Position numbers and translations under genes: made by a program. Below are positions 9,028 to 18,566 of a stretch of DNA of 64,000 bases, piece by piece. The stretch is from Aurantiochytrium sp. KH105 (lineage: Eukaryota; Sar; Bigyra; Thraustochytrida; Thraustochytriidae), in the NCBI GenBank assembly GCA_003116975.1, contig BGKB01000150.1, positions 62,001 through 126,000 on the forward strand, given 5' to 3'. Every line of letters begins with the position of its first letter. Position 1 is the first letter of the stretch. The notes under the pieces are model-generated. The model did not search any database and was not told where the DNA came from. It was given only the letters and a program-made list of their open reading frames with translations.

Positions 9028-10270
9028 TCGATCCATCTTGCTCATATACAGATACCTTACGCAGATGCGTCTCGACAGTCTCTTTGAAGAGCTTGTTGAA
9101 GAATTGCTCGTTGACACGCCAGACAACCCGGTCAAATACATGATTGATTATCTGTTCGCGCAATTTCCAGACCAGGCACGAGAGTCCTCGTTTGCAAACA
9201 CTTTCCCCACGTCAGCTAATTTCGTTGGTGGCGGGATTCCCTTGACTGGTTTAACCGCGCTTTCAATCGGACACGATGCGGATGAGCTTGAGAACGAAGA
9301 GGAAGACGGCCCCGTTCCTGATGTGACACTCCCCTTTCAGCAAACACAGGGCCGCGAAGCAAATTTGCCGCCTCGCAGACGTGGGGCCGTATGCGCACGT
9401 ACCATTACAGAAGATTCCGCAAGCACGAGCCTTCCTGCCTTGAAGGACTCCACACCTGAAGATGGTCCAACACCCGGAGAGCTTCAAATCCTTTGCGATG
9501 CGCTTGAAAAAGACTTTTACTTTTCACAGCTCAACGCGAACGAGCGCCGTGCGGTCCAATCGGGCTTCAGAATAATGAATTTATCGCAAGATGAGACAGC
9601 TTGCAGACAGGGCGAAACGTCCACTCAGTTCTTTGTTGTGGCCGCTGGTGAATGCAAGCAAGCGCTTCGGGATGAGCACATCCTCACGCTTAAGGCCGCA
9701 ACATGCTTTGGCCATGCCAACCTTTTGCACGCCGCCAAAGCAGTGACGACGGTCACTGTGACGAGCGAGAAGGCACGAGTCTTTTCGATTGACGCGGAAA
9801 AGTTCAGATCGCTGCTCCACTCGTTTCGTAAGAGCACACGAAGCGAATCACATGCCGCTGTGCTGCGCAAGGTACCTGTTTTTGGCACGTCTGTGCTCTC
9901 AGACGTTGAAGTTGGACGTCTTGCGGCCGACGTAGCCACTGTGGAGAATTTTAGCGTGGGTGACATTCTCGTAAGACAGCATGCGCCTTCTGACACAATG
10001 TATGTAATTTTGGATGGAACAGCGCGTTGCGAGCAGCGACTGTCTGCTTCGGATCGTGGTCAGCTCGTGACGTGCTTTGGCGCTGGCGACTGGTTTGGGG
10101 AAATTGCGCTTATCACAGACCGACCACGAGCAGCCTCGGTCATCGCCGAGACGGCAATTACTGCACTCGCTATTGCAAGAGATCGCTTCACGCGCGTGTT
10201 TGGCCCGCTCACAGAAGTTTTGTGTCGCGACGAGGTTCTTTTTCGTCGTTTCGTTTCCGATAAATTGTAG
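8660..10270 (+). CDS. PRKAR1: cAMP-dependent protein kinase type I-like regulatory subunit (two exons)
   Basis: Exons 8660-8901 and 9052-10270 join to give 486 residues. Splicing restores QLEEYLTQMRLDSLFEEL, and the 150-base intron keeps frame without a stop, so an unspliced reading looks open. After an acidic N-terminus, residues about 79-115 resemble the RIIa/DPY30 dimerization-docking fold (YMIDYLFAQFP). Near residue 188 lies RRRGAVCA, matching the pseudosubstrate inhibitor site of type I subunits (RRGA-hydrophobic). Two cyclic nucleotide-binding domains follow. Domain B (about 360-480) has an intact phosphate-binding cassette, FGEIALITDRPRAAS. Domain A (about 245-345) has FGHANLLHAAKAVTT, missing the ribose-binding Glu and the phosphate-binding Arg. 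Expected role: holds the PKA catalytic subunit inactive and releases it on cAMP binding, here probably sensed by one site only. Family call is firm. Confidence 0.88.
8902..9051 (+). other. Spliceosomal intron of the PKA regulatory subunit gene
   Basis: It begins GTACGT and ends ATACAG, is 150 bases long (phase 2) and contains a CTTT tetranucleotide array. Translating through it gives a low-complexity FFLSFFLSFF segment that interrupts the dimerization domain, whereas removing it restores a continuous helix. This is the only clear intron in the window. Confidence 0.85.
8985..9029 (+). repeat. CTTT tetranucleotide microsatellite inside an intron
   Basis: About 11 uninterrupted CTTT units form a pyrimidine-rich tract 22-66 bases before the 3' splice site. 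Confidence 0.95.
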
Positions 10271-10363
10271 TAGGTATCACTTTCTGAAAATGTGTCGAAA
10301 ACGAAGATGGATTACTTTGCTTTGATCGTGATGATTGTATATCGTGTTTCTCGCGCCTTCGAT

Positions 10364-10476
10364 CAATGCAAAGCAATGCAAAGCAATGCAAAGCAATGCA
10401 AAGCAATGCAAAGCAATGCAAAGCAATGCAAAGCAATGCAAAGCAATGCAAAGCAATGCAAAGCAATGCAAAGCAA
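10364..10476 (+). repeat. 10-bp tandem array, unit AAGCAATGCA
   Basis: Ten perfect copies (10371-10470) plus partial copies at both ends. Because 10 is not a multiple of 3, the array is open in several frames and creates spurious open frames on both strands. Confidence 0.97.
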
Positions 10477-10496
10477 GAATTCTCGTCATGAAGCTC

Positions 10497-10635
10497 GCGA
10501 ACATGTGGGCGCACGCAGTGGTGTCCTGCAGAGAAAATGAGCACGATCCAACCTCGCCGTTTGAAAGGACGTCCGCGAACATGTGGGCGCGCGCGGGGTG
10601 CGCGGCAGAGAGAACGAGGATGATCAATCAAATCG
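10497..10635 (+). repeat. Imperfect direct duplication of about 76 bp
   Basis: GCGAACATGTGGGCGC occurs at 10497 and again at 10573. Each copy is followed by related sequence (CAGAGAAAATGAGCACGATC versus CAGAGAGAACGAGGATGATC). The second copy ends about 25 bases before the ATG of the next gene. Confidence 0.75.
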
Positions 10636-10660
10636 CGCTTGCAGGATCGACCCGAATATC

Positions 10661-12412
10661 ATGGCGTCAGTGCTCGCGGGGGGCGCGCGCACAAGCTGGT
10701 CACGCGCTCTCGCGCCCCACATGAAGCACGCGTCGTCACTACCAGTTGCGCTTCTCTCTTTCTCCTTCTTATGCGTCCTTGTTCTCGCCTGTATAACACC
10801 GACAAACGGACAGAGCCCTTGGGAGACGAGCAATACGTTGGCGGGCTTGCACATCACGCACGTGTGTTCCACATTTGCGCCACAGACAGAAAATGGACGC
10901 CGCGAAGCTCACATCATCCAACAAAGCTGGGCCGAAGCAGCACGATTTGCTGAAGACAAACTGCCCGGCACGAAATTCGAGTGGATCAATATGGTACTCC
11001 CCCAAGACGAGTCCTCTGCATCAGGACTCTTGCGTCCGCACAAAACGATTCTTCTCGAGCAACCCGTGCAGAATATTGCAGGAAATAGTGTACCAGCGGT
11101 CGGCGAAATTTTTGCAAAAGCAGACGCCCTCGCCTCTTCACCATGGATCTTGTACACGAACGCGGACATTGGCCTTGCAAATGACTTTTATCTTCGTCTT
11201 GCACGTTTGATTGGCGAGCACCACTTCCCAACTTTAGAAGCAACTCGGTTGGGTCTGCAAGATGCTGCAAAAATGTTTCGCGATTGTCTCTACAGTATGC
11301 AAGCCCCAACTTCCTGCGAGCTTGCGCAAGCGCTCTGTTTTGCAGATGCTGCCGAATGGTGGGCCAACGTTGGCGCCGGCTCTCGCGATGCCGGTGCAAA
11401 GGACCTCTTTTCCACGTATCTGGGCGCGGCATTTGAAAAACGGGTTGGCACATGCGAATTGACAGGTTTGACCTCGATCAATCCCGCGGCGACCCCCCAT
11501 CAGGTAGAGGCTGCATTGTACGAATATAGACGCGAAACGCAACGATTTCTTCCGCTCGCCGGCACAATTACGCGAGTGAATCTACCAGAACAAGCGGTCA
11601 ACCTAGCTCTCCGTGGTCTCTACACAAATGCGGGTCTCCAAGTTCCAATATGGCAACGATTACAACGGCAGCTGGAGCTTGCGGGCGAGTCGCATCCGGG
11701 AAACGATTGTTTCTTTTTCCAAAAAGGTCGTCTTCCGCGTCCGATTCGAAAACTTTGGCATCCTATGGGCATGCGTCCGTGGGGCATGTGGCTTCCGTGG
11801 CAATTTCAGCATGATGAAGCCGGGGCTCAAGTGTGGCGGAGGATCTCTGGTACATCTGGAGATATCTGGACATTTCACCTCGGCGTCTCTGCTGATTTGT
11901 GGCGCGGTCAAGCCCGCTCCGACGACGGAGGCGCCTTTATTCTTGGTCTCGCCGCGAATTGGTACAATGCAACGCAGCACCGCTACGCCTCAGCCTTCCT
12001 AAAAATCCCGTGGTACTGCAACGCGGCGCAGCGCTGGCGCGATAACTCCTTTTGCGCGAAAAATCCACCCTCGTACTGCCGTGGGCGTGTGCATTTGGCA
12101 TGCGACCCCTTTGAGAACCTCAAGTTACGCGCAACACAGTCCTATTTGCGACAGTGTAACTTGCAAATTAACACTGAAGGCGACGGAAGTTTGTCCGGCC
12201 TGCCAGCTTCCCCGGCATCGCTGCAGGCCTTTTGTAAGATGCTTCTCAAATTGACAAAGACAAACACCCTCAAGAATGCCTCCACGAAGACTGCCTCAAA
12301 CGGTACCCGCGCACACCTCGATGATGAAGGCAACGAAGCGGATCAGTTATCATCATCAGCATCATCATCCCTCTTTCGGCAACGGCTCATAAGCACCATA
12401 GGCAACGCCTAG
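10661..12412 (+). CDS. Orphan secretory-pathway protein, possibly glycosyltransferase-like
   Basis: 583 residues from the ATG at 10661. Another in-frame ATG at 10721 would put a hydrophobic segment (ALLSFSFLCVLVLACI) right at the N-terminus as a signal peptide or type II anchor. The remainder looks luminal: many Cys, Trp-rich motifs (MRPWGMWLPWQF) and potential N-glycosylation sites. A segment reading PWILYTNADIGLANDFYLRLARLI recalls the nucleotide-sugar DxD region of GT-A glycosyltransferases (NADI in place of DxD), and GNDCFFFQKGRLPRP follows later. I do not recognise a named family, so the glycosyltransferase suggestion is weak inference. The C-terminus is Ser-rich and low complexity. Confidence 0.6.
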   Translation: MASVLAGGARTSWSRALAPHMKHASSLPVALLSFSFLCVLVLACITPTNGQSPWETSNTLAGLHITHVCSTFAPQTENGRREAHIIQQSWAEAARFAEDKLPGTKFEWINMVLPQDESSASGLLRPHKTILLEQPVQNIAGNSVPAVGEIFAKADALASSPWILYTNADIGLANDFYLRLARLIGEHHFPTLEATRLGLQDAAKMFRDCLYSMQAPTSCELAQALCFADAAEWWANVGAGSRDAGAKDLFSTYLGAAFEKRVGTCELTGLTSINPAATPHQVEAALYEYRRETQRFLPLAGTITRVNLPEQAVNLALRGLYTNAGLQVPIWQRLQRQLELAGESHPGNDCFFFQKGRLPRPIRKLWHPMGMRPWGMWLPWQFQHDEAGAQVWRRISGTSGDIWTFHLGVSADLWRGQARSDDGGAFILGLAANWYNATQHRYASAFLKIPWYCNAAQRWRDNSFCAKNPPSYCRGRVHLACDPFENLKLRATQSYLRQCNLQINTEGDGSLSGLPASPASLQAFCKMLLKLTKTNTLKNASTKTASNGTRAHLDDEGNEADQLSSSASSSLFRQRLISTIGNA

Positions 12413-12801
12413 TAGGTCTTGGGTCAGTCAAGACACTCGTTCGACTATGCATGCCGCGCTCTGGCGAACAGATGCCGGGCAATGCAAGAGTGATGCGCGC
12501 GAGACAGCAATGCAGCATTCGCACACGCGCGTACGCGCGCTCGTTCGCGCGTCAAGCGATCTCTCGATTTTTTGTTTAAAATTCCATTTTTTTTGTTGGT
12601 CGCAACCTCGCAAGGCTTGGTTCGATTTTTTTTTTTCGTTTTGCAATGTGTGCACCCAACTGTACGAGAAGAGCAAGAGGCTGATATGGATGGACGGATA
12701 GATGGATGCTTGGGTGATGACGGTGGCTCTCCAGACTACCTTCAACCGATCCAAGGCGAAGGCACCTTGGATGCAGAAGGTTCGCAAGGGTGGAAGACGC
12801 C
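12413..12801. other. Intergenic region
   Basis: 389 bases between co-directional genes, with T-rich runs at 12567-12650. No gene is seen, though an upstream non-coding exon of the next gene is possible. Confidence 0.4.
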
Positions 12802-15471
12802 ATGCTCGCCGCCACGTCGCTAAAGAAGCCACTGCCACCCCTGCCATCGCAGGATGGTCTCCTTGGTGCGTCAACACCCCTCGTGCCAGACGGCGCTGAC
12901 GCGTCAATGGGCGAACAGCAACCGCTTCTTGTGCGAAAGGCACTCGCGAGACCTCACAGTGCCATGAGCACTCTCTCGCAAGGCGCTGCAAGTGAGGCAT
13001 CCTTTGGTGCACGAAGTGAGCCGCAACATCATGTGAACCTTGCGGACATGAAGAACCGGGAGGACGGGCCTGAATTGGACGCACGCGTTGAAGACGACTC
13101 GAGGCGGCCAAATTCCGCCAGCTACAATGAACTCTTAGCTGATGAAAATGAAATGTTGCGGGAAGAAGTCGTCGAGTTGCGCCGAGCTTTTGTTGAAAAT
13201 CTCCGGGGCAAGCACCGTCGCGGGACCGTGAGCGGAGGCAACTTTCGGACGGTGATCCAGCCAAAGCAGCGACGAAACGACTTGTCTCACTCTTCCTCTT
13301 CTTCTTCTTCTTCTTCTTCTTCTTCTTCTTCTTCACATTTTCCTGCCTCAGCAAAACTTCCACCATCATCATCAACATCATCATTGTCAACGTCGACGTC
13401 ATCATCGTCGTCGTCAGGAGCTGGACCAGCGGGATCAGCAGGATCGGGCAACGCGTGGTCGATGATGTCGAGTGCTTCTTCCTCCTGCAGCAATGACGAA
13501 GATACCTTGGGCCAAGATACCCCGTTGCGGCTTGTTCAGCATGAGCGCGATCTTCAAGTGGCCAAAGGCATGGTGCAGGCCCTCCAAAGAGAAATTGTAG
13601 TTGCGCGAGCAGACAAGTCTCGAACGCAGTCCGCGGAAGACGCGTACAAGACCAAAATTGAACGACAGTCGAAGATGATCTCGCTCATGCAACAGCGCAT
13701 CGCGCGAGACTCGGGCCAGGCGAATCGTCTTCGCGAGCAGCTCAAAGCCAAAACAGATTTGGCAAAGAAATTACATCTCGACCTTGAGCTCGAAAAAGAG
13801 AAGAACAAGCGACGTAAGCATCTTCAACATCCCACACCGTCAAAGTCTCAAATAGCTGCGCAGTCGATGTCCGACGGCTGGACAAGTGAAGACACGGGGA
13901 CAACGGACGCTCAACATCAGGTGCAAGAGATGCAGCTGCCTCCCAGATCCATGTCATCAGCAGCATCAGCATCTGCATCAGCATCTGCATCAGCATCTGC
14001 ATCTGCAACGTCTCTGGGGCGAGATTCCGACGCCGTACCGCGCCCAACGATTCGAGGCAGCGCGCTAAAAAGAGGCCACGTCGAGGCGCCAACGCTCGAA
14101 CGTCCCCGAACAGCTCCATCTTCAGGAACAAGCGCTTGCACCAGCACCAGCACCAGCACAAGCGGAGGCAAAATCCAAAGGAAAACGTCACTGCCGACAT
14201 CCGGTGCAAAACAAGGTCCACGAAAGCCACGTAAGAAAAAGGCAGGGACAACGCCACCAAGCAGTACTCTCGAAGCAGACGAGCTTGACGTACATACGGA
14301 ATACCTCAAGGTCATGTTGAAACGTGCTGACGCCAAGGCCGAGGAAGCATCGCTAGAGGCTAGCAACTCAGCGCAAGCCATCAAGAAGCGAGATGCCGAG
14401 CTGTCGCAACTTCGCAAACGCTTCAGCACGGTGAGTATTCGCGTCCAAGAGCTAAATGCCAAGATTGTCGAGGCGGAACGTTCGGAAGAAGGTAATCTTA
14501 AACGCATTGCACAGCTGGAGCAGCGGGTGCGAGAGCTTGAATCCAGGGGAGCCAAGGACGAAGAACTGGCGCGACAGTACGAAAAGGAAGTGTATGACCT
14601 GCATGGACGCCTTGAGCGCGCATCACAAGAGGCGCGCGCAGCAGAAATGCAAACGGAAGCACTTGGCCGTGATTGCGAGCATGCAATGGCCCGACACCAC
14701 GAGCTTTCCGCCGAGCTAGCTGCCTGGAAGGCCAAGTCAAGCTCGCTCGACAAGGTGGGCGCTGAGCTGCTCGAAAATAAGGCGACGCTTGCGCGCGTGT
14801 TGGCAGAGAAGGAGGACTTGGAATCTCTCGTAAATGCCAATCATGACGTCCAAGCGCGAGCTCGCTCGGCGGTGAAGGACTCTGAGGAGAAAGTGCATTC
14901 GCTAGAAGCCCAGCTTGAGCAAGTTAGACAGGCATATGCAAACCTCAATGCCGAGCAGGCTCAGCTCCGGGAGATCTTGGGCGCCGACTCTAGCGCTGGC
15001 AAGTCGCGTTCACTGCGGGAAGCGCTTCTTGCGCGTCTCGAAGACTTTGAGCACGAGGTCGCGAAGCAGCAACAGAACCAGCGCAGGCCAGCGCCGCGGC
15101 TGGCTTTGCACGTGGTAAGCCCGACGGTGAATGTGACGGTCGTACAGGAGACGCAGGAAATTTTGAACAGCCCCGAGAGCGCGCTCGCGTTGCAGCGGGG
15201 AGGAAGCCAACGTACAGCCAGTGCAGATCTGGGGAAAAGAAGAAAGTTTGGCAAAGCTATCCAATGCCGCGTCAAAGTGGACCGTACTCAAGTCAAGCGT
15301 TGCATTGAAGACAATGTTTTGCCCAAGTTCCTGAAAATGTACTTGAGCATGTCGGACGACGATGCTGAAGGTGACAAGGCGCCAAAGAAATGGATTCGCG
15401 AAATCACATCGAGCCTCCAGCGCTCTGTCGAGGGTTCGCTCACCCGGCTTTACGCGCAATGCGAAAAGTAA
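12802..15471 (+). CDS. Large coiled-coil protein of unknown function
   Basis: 889 residues from the ATG at 12802. The N-terminal half is low complexity: polyserine encoded by a TCT/CTT run (13291-13335) and by TCA/TCG runs, plus Ala-Ser and Thr-Ser repeats near residues 390-470. Residues about 110-140 and 250-340 and most of 490-760 show heptad-rich Glu/Lys/Gln/Leu sequence typical of long coiled coils. The basic C-terminus (about 820-889, with WIREITSSLQRSVEGSLTRL) may be a small folded domain. The layout fits a cytoskeletal, centrosomal or tethering protein, but I do not recognise the family. It converges with mitochondrial L12 downstream. Confidence 0.75.
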   Translation: MLAATSLKKPLPPLPSQDGLLGASTPLVPDGADASMGEQQPLLVRKALARPHSAMSTLSQGAASEASFGARSEPQHHVNLADMKNREDGPELDARVEDDSRRPNSASYNELLADENEMLREEVVELRRAFVENLRGKHRRGTVSGGNFRTVIQPKQRRNDLSHSSSSSSSSSSSSSSSHFPASAKLPPSSSTSSLSTSTSSSSSSGAGPAGSAGSGNAWSMMSSASSSCSNDEDTLGQDTPLRLVQHERDLQVAKGMVQALQREIVVARADKSRTQSAEDAYKTKIERQSKMISLMQQRIARDSGQANRLREQLKAKTDLAKKLHLDLELEKEKNKRRKHLQHPTPSKSQIAAQSMSDGWTSEDTGTTDAQHQVQEMQLPPRSMSSAASASASASASASASATSLGRDSDAVPRPTIRGSALKRGHVEAPTLERPRTAPSSGTSACTSTSTSTSGGKIQRKTSLPTSGAKQGPRKPRKKKAGTTPPSSTLEADELDVHTEYLKVMLKRADAKAEEASLEASNSAQAIKKRDAELSQLRKRFSTVSIRVQELNAKIVEAERSEEGNLKRIAQLEQRVRELESRGAKDEELARQYEKEVYDLHGRLERASQEARAAEMQTEALGRDCEHAMARHHELSAELAAWKAKSSSLDKVGAELLENKATLARVLAEKEDLESLVNANHDVQARARSAVKDSEEKVHSLEAQLEQVRQAYANLNAEQAQLREILGADSSAGKSRSLREALLARLEDFEHEVAKQQQNQRRPAPRLALHVVSPTVNVTVVQETQEILNSPESALALQRGGSQRTASADLGKRRKFGKAIQCRVKVDRTQVKRCIEDNVLPKFLKMYLSMSDDDAEGDKAPKKWIREITSSLQRSVEGSLTRLYAQCEK

Positions 15472-15768
15472 CGTTTGACGCACCACGGAACCGGCCGGCA
15501 GTTCACAAGCCGAGAGCGCGAACCGTATGGTTGCGAGCGATGCGATTGGCTAGCTTTCCAAGGCCACGCGAATAGGCTAGATGCGGCTTTTTGTTTTCCC
15601 TTTTCCCTTCTCCTCCTTATGAGGAAGGGATGCGTGCTCAAACGAAATATGAAGAGGAGGAAAGAAAAGGGATGAAAAGAAAAGAGCGAAAGCTCAAGAC
15701 ACGAGGAAAAGACAAGGCAGACAGGCAGTCAGTAGTTTTTTTGCGCTTATATGAAAAGGACCGACACT

Positions 15769-16320
15769 TTAAACCATCGAGGCCTTGGCACCGAGGCCCT
15801 CAAGGGTCTTGATAATCTCCTCAGCCTCCTCGCGCTTGATGTCGGACATAATGACGCCCGGGGCGCCCTCAACGGCGGCCTTGGCCTCCTTGAGGCCGAG
15901 ACCGGCGAGGTTCTTGACCTCCTTGATAATCTTGATCTTGCCGCTAGCGTCAAAGGAGTCGAGCTGGATGTTTACGATGGGCTTAATCTCCTCCACAGGG
16001 GCGGCTTCCTCGGCGGCATCGGCACTTGCCGCGCCTCCCATGGCGGGCATGGCGCCCATGGGCATCATCATGCCACCGGCGGGCATATCGGGCAAGTTGA
16101 GGCGCGTGTTGAGTTGCTCGACGAGCTCGGACACCTCGAGGAGGTTAAGGGCGACGATGTCGTCCACGATCTTTGCAACGGCGGGGCTCACCTCCTTGGG
16201 GGCTTCTGCGGCATCCGAGAAGCCGCGCGCCCAAGCGGCCTGGACGGACTGCCGGACGACTACGTTTTGCCGCTGCCGCCGGACGGCGGCCACGGCACCA
16301 TGACGCAGGCTCCCGAGCAT
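15769..16320 (-). CDS. MRPL12: Mitochondrial ribosomal protein bL12m
   Basis: 183 residues. The basic N-terminus (MLGSLRHGAVAAVRRQRQN...) looks like a mitochondrial presequence, so the ATG at 16320 was preferred to a longer reading. Residues about 40-75 form the L12 N-terminal dimerization region (VAKIVDDIVALNLLEVSELV), followed by a Met/Gly/Ala hinge. The C-terminal domain (about 113-183) carries family signatures (IKIIKEVKNLAGLGLKEAK, VEGAPGVI, ending in GAKASMV). Role: stalk protein of the large mitoribosomal subunit that recruits translation factors. It converges with the coiled-coil gene and diverges from the 17437 gene. Confidence 0.95.
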   Translation of the reverse strand: MLGSLRHGAVAAVRRQRQNVVVRQSVQAAWARGFSDAAEAPKEVSPAVAKIVDDIVALNLLEVSELVEQLNTRLNLPDMPAGGMMMPMGAMPAMGGAASADAAEEAAPVEEIKPIVNIQLDSFDASGKIKIIKEVKNLAGLGLKEAKAAVEGAPGVIMSDIKREEAEEIIKTLEGLGAKASMV

Positions 16321-17436
16321 GGTCGGTTTGTGTCCTTGTTTGTTTCCTTCGGGTTTCGATCTGCGTCCAATGAATTTCGATGCGATGCGATGCGACGCGA
16401 CGTGATCCAATCCAATTTGATTCAACATGGTTCAATTCGATTTGATTCGTGTCGTATTCGCTTCGTCGTCAGTCATCTTCTTCGTCTTCTCCGGCCCTCG
16501 CACATCCTCATTCTCTCGCATTTTTGCACAGCGCTCAAGGTACGGCTGTCTCGCCACGCCAAGCAGCAGCTCAGGCAGCAGCTCAGGCAGCAGCTCAAGC
16601 AGCAGCTCAAGTAGCAGCTCACGCAGCAGCTCACGCAGCAGCTCAAGCAGCAGCTCACGCAGCAGCTCACGCAGCAGCTCAAGCAGCTGCATCACTACTA
16701 TCACCACCATCATCTCGAGCTCCAGCTCGAGCTCAAGCTCGAGCTCAAGCCCGAGCCCGAGCCCGAGCCCGAGCGCCGGCGTCCCCTCGCTGCGTGCGTC
16801 AAAAGCCCTCCATCTCCTTTTTTCCGCGCCGCCTGGGCCGCATGGCGCGCGGGGCTCGCTCCCGAGCCGGCTGCCTGCGCGGCGCGCGGGGGGTTCTCGC
16901 GCGCTCGCGCCCCGCCGCGCGCCTCTCCGGAGGCCCGCGCGCGCGCGCGCCCTCGCCGCGCGCCGCCGCGCGCGCAGGCCGCGAAATCAACTCACCTCGG
17001 CAGTGGTTTTGCGCCGCTTCTCGCGACTGGCGCCGCGCCGCTGCAAGCCGCGCCGCCTTAACGCGCCGCCCCCCGCCCTGCTCGCCCGCCTTCGCGCGCG
17101 CCGCGCTCGCGCCCCGCGTTTAAGGCGGGTCTGGCCGCGATCCCCTGCCCGCGAAACGGGACCGGCCAGAGATCGACCCCGGGCGCACACCGGGGGCGCG
17201 GGAGGGTGTGCGCGGGGACACGTCGAGGACGGAGAGAGAGAGGGCCGCGGCAGTACGCGAAGGGGGGAAGGGAGGGCGGCGGGAGGGGGAAAAGGGGCGG
17301 GCGGGTGGGCGGGAGAGGGAGGGAGGGCAAGGAGGGGTGCCACGAGGAGCAGGAAAAGACTGAAGATTCGTCGTCCATTTCGTGCTCTTATGTAAAGTTG
17401 TTTTGTTTGTTTTTAGGGGGGGAAGGGGAAAAGCCC
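16321..17436. other. Repeat-rich, GC-rich divergent intergenic region
   Basis: It lies between divergent MRPL12 and the 17437 gene. It contains GATGC/GATTC-like short repeats (16378-16450), a 12-bp tandem array (16567-16686), a GAGCTC/CCGAGC hexamer tract (about 16714-16772), extreme GC-rich DNA (16830-17200) and a G-rich run (17250-17340). Long open frames here are products of composition and periodicity. Confidence 0.6.
16567..16686 (+). repeat. 12-bp tandem array, consensus CAGCTCANGCAG
   Basis: Ten contiguous 12-base units. The variable position is G, A or C, and one unit has GTAG. The period is a multiple of 3, so frames stay open through the array. Confidence 0.95.
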
Positions 17437-18129
17437 ATGGAAGGAAATTTCAGCTGGAGAAGCTGGTCCTCAACACCATTCCTCCAGGCCCAAAAGGCAA
17501 CTGACGAGAGTGAACGCAATGCTACGGCGGTCGTTCGGCTCGTAGGCTTCGCAAGTGGAATTCAAGATGCCGAGGCTGTGTTCAAAGTCGTGCAAAGCAA
17601 GGTCATGGAGCTCGCTGAGGCGTGCGTCTTGGAAAATCGCAAGATGATCGTCACTTGGGACGGCGACTTGCATGCAACGGACAGCTTTAGCGCAATAATC
17701 GACGCTCTCTTCGTTTGCATGCCTCCGAATGTGCTCTTTGTTGCGCACCGTAAGAAGGACGAAGTAGCCGACTTTCTTGTCAAGGGCAACTTTAGCTTTT
17801 TGGACGCCTCCACGGTCCGGCTTGGAGATTCTGAGTCTGTGCAAGAACTATTGGACGACGTAGACTGCCGTTTTGCCATTATTGAAATCTCGGCACATCG
17901 AGCAGCATCGTACCTGGATTTATCCATCTGCGCCTTGGAATGGGCCCGCGACGTTGCCCAGGTACGGGCTATAAATGTTATGTGCGTCGGGGGCGGCGAA
18001 TGCGTTCGCCAGGAAATCTCGCACGTGCGTGCCGGCAAACTCCCCGGTCTTGTCGTCCACTACGCCGCCCTCCCCGTCGCGCGACGCAAGGCTGACGGCA
18101 CGCTCGAGATCGCGGACCATTTTGCCTAA
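17437..18129 (+). CDS. Conserved-looking protein of unknown function
   Basis: 230 residues from the ATG at 17437, which follows a T-rich/AG context resembling a 3' splice site at 17416, so a 5' leader intron is possible. The sequence alternates predicted beta strands and helices (KMIVTWDGDL, AIIDALFVCMPPNVLFVAHR, AINVMCVGGGE) like an alpha/beta fold. I see no signal peptide, membrane segment or catalytic motif that I can name. Codon use and clean length suggest a real gene. Function not recognised. Confidence 0.6.
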   Translation: MEGNFSWRSWSSTPFLQAQKATDESERNATAVVRLVGFASGIQDAEAVFKVVQSKVMELAEACVLENRKMIVTWDGDLHATDSFSAIIDALFVCMPPNVLFVAHRKKDEVADFLVKGNFSFLDASTVRLGDSESVQELLDDVDCRFAIIEISAHRAASYLDLSICALEWARDVAQVRAINVMCVGGGECVRQEISHVRAGKLPGLVVHYAALPVARRKADGTLEIADHFA

Positions 18130-18566
18130 ATCGCGTCTCTCTGCGTATACCCTTTTCCAGTCTTGCACCTGTGCCTTCTTGCGCGAGACGGCATCATTTC
18201 CCGCTCCTGTCAAATACCGTCGCAAGCGCACTGGAATCATTCAATTCTCTCTCCTCATACCGGACGAGAACGAGCCTGAGGTCGAGCGTCGGGGTCACCG
18301 CGGACTGTGTACCACTGCACATACATAGTAGGTCTACCAGTTGCGCGTTTTTCTTTTTCTCTTTTCTTCACTTGCCGCAAGTGGCGCTTGGTTGGTGGCG
18401 GCGAGCGCAGTGCAGAACCGCAAGTCCGAGGCCGCGGGGACCGGGGCGCGCACGACGACGCGGAGGAGGCGCTCGGAAGAGCGGACGCGCAGCGCGGACG
18501 GCGCGAGCGAGCAGGTCCTGCAGCGGCGGAGAGTGAGAGGAAGGGCAACGCCAGAACATCGGCGTC
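18130..18566. other. Intergenic region upstream of DDX47
   Basis: 437 bases between co-directional genes, with a T-rich run at about 18348-18370 followed by a GC-rich leader. No gene seen. Confidence 0.4.

Larger units (their letters stand above)
10271..10660. other. Repeat-containing intergenic region
   Basis: It separates the PKA regulatory gene from the downstream orphan. It holds a 10-bp tandem array (10364-10476) and then two imperfect copies of a roughly 76-bp unit (starting near 10497 and 10573). No gene is evident. Confidence 0.6.

Noticed and set aside
10292-10724. Open frames encoding repeats such as NAKQCKAMQS
   Set aside because: Products of the 10-bp tandem array, which is open in several frames on both strands.
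16427-17395. Long plus-strand open frame (Ser, Arg, Pro, Gly rich) and its antisense counterparts
   Set aside because: It is driven by the 12-bp and 6-bp arrays and extreme GC content. No domain, and it lies in a divergent promoter region.
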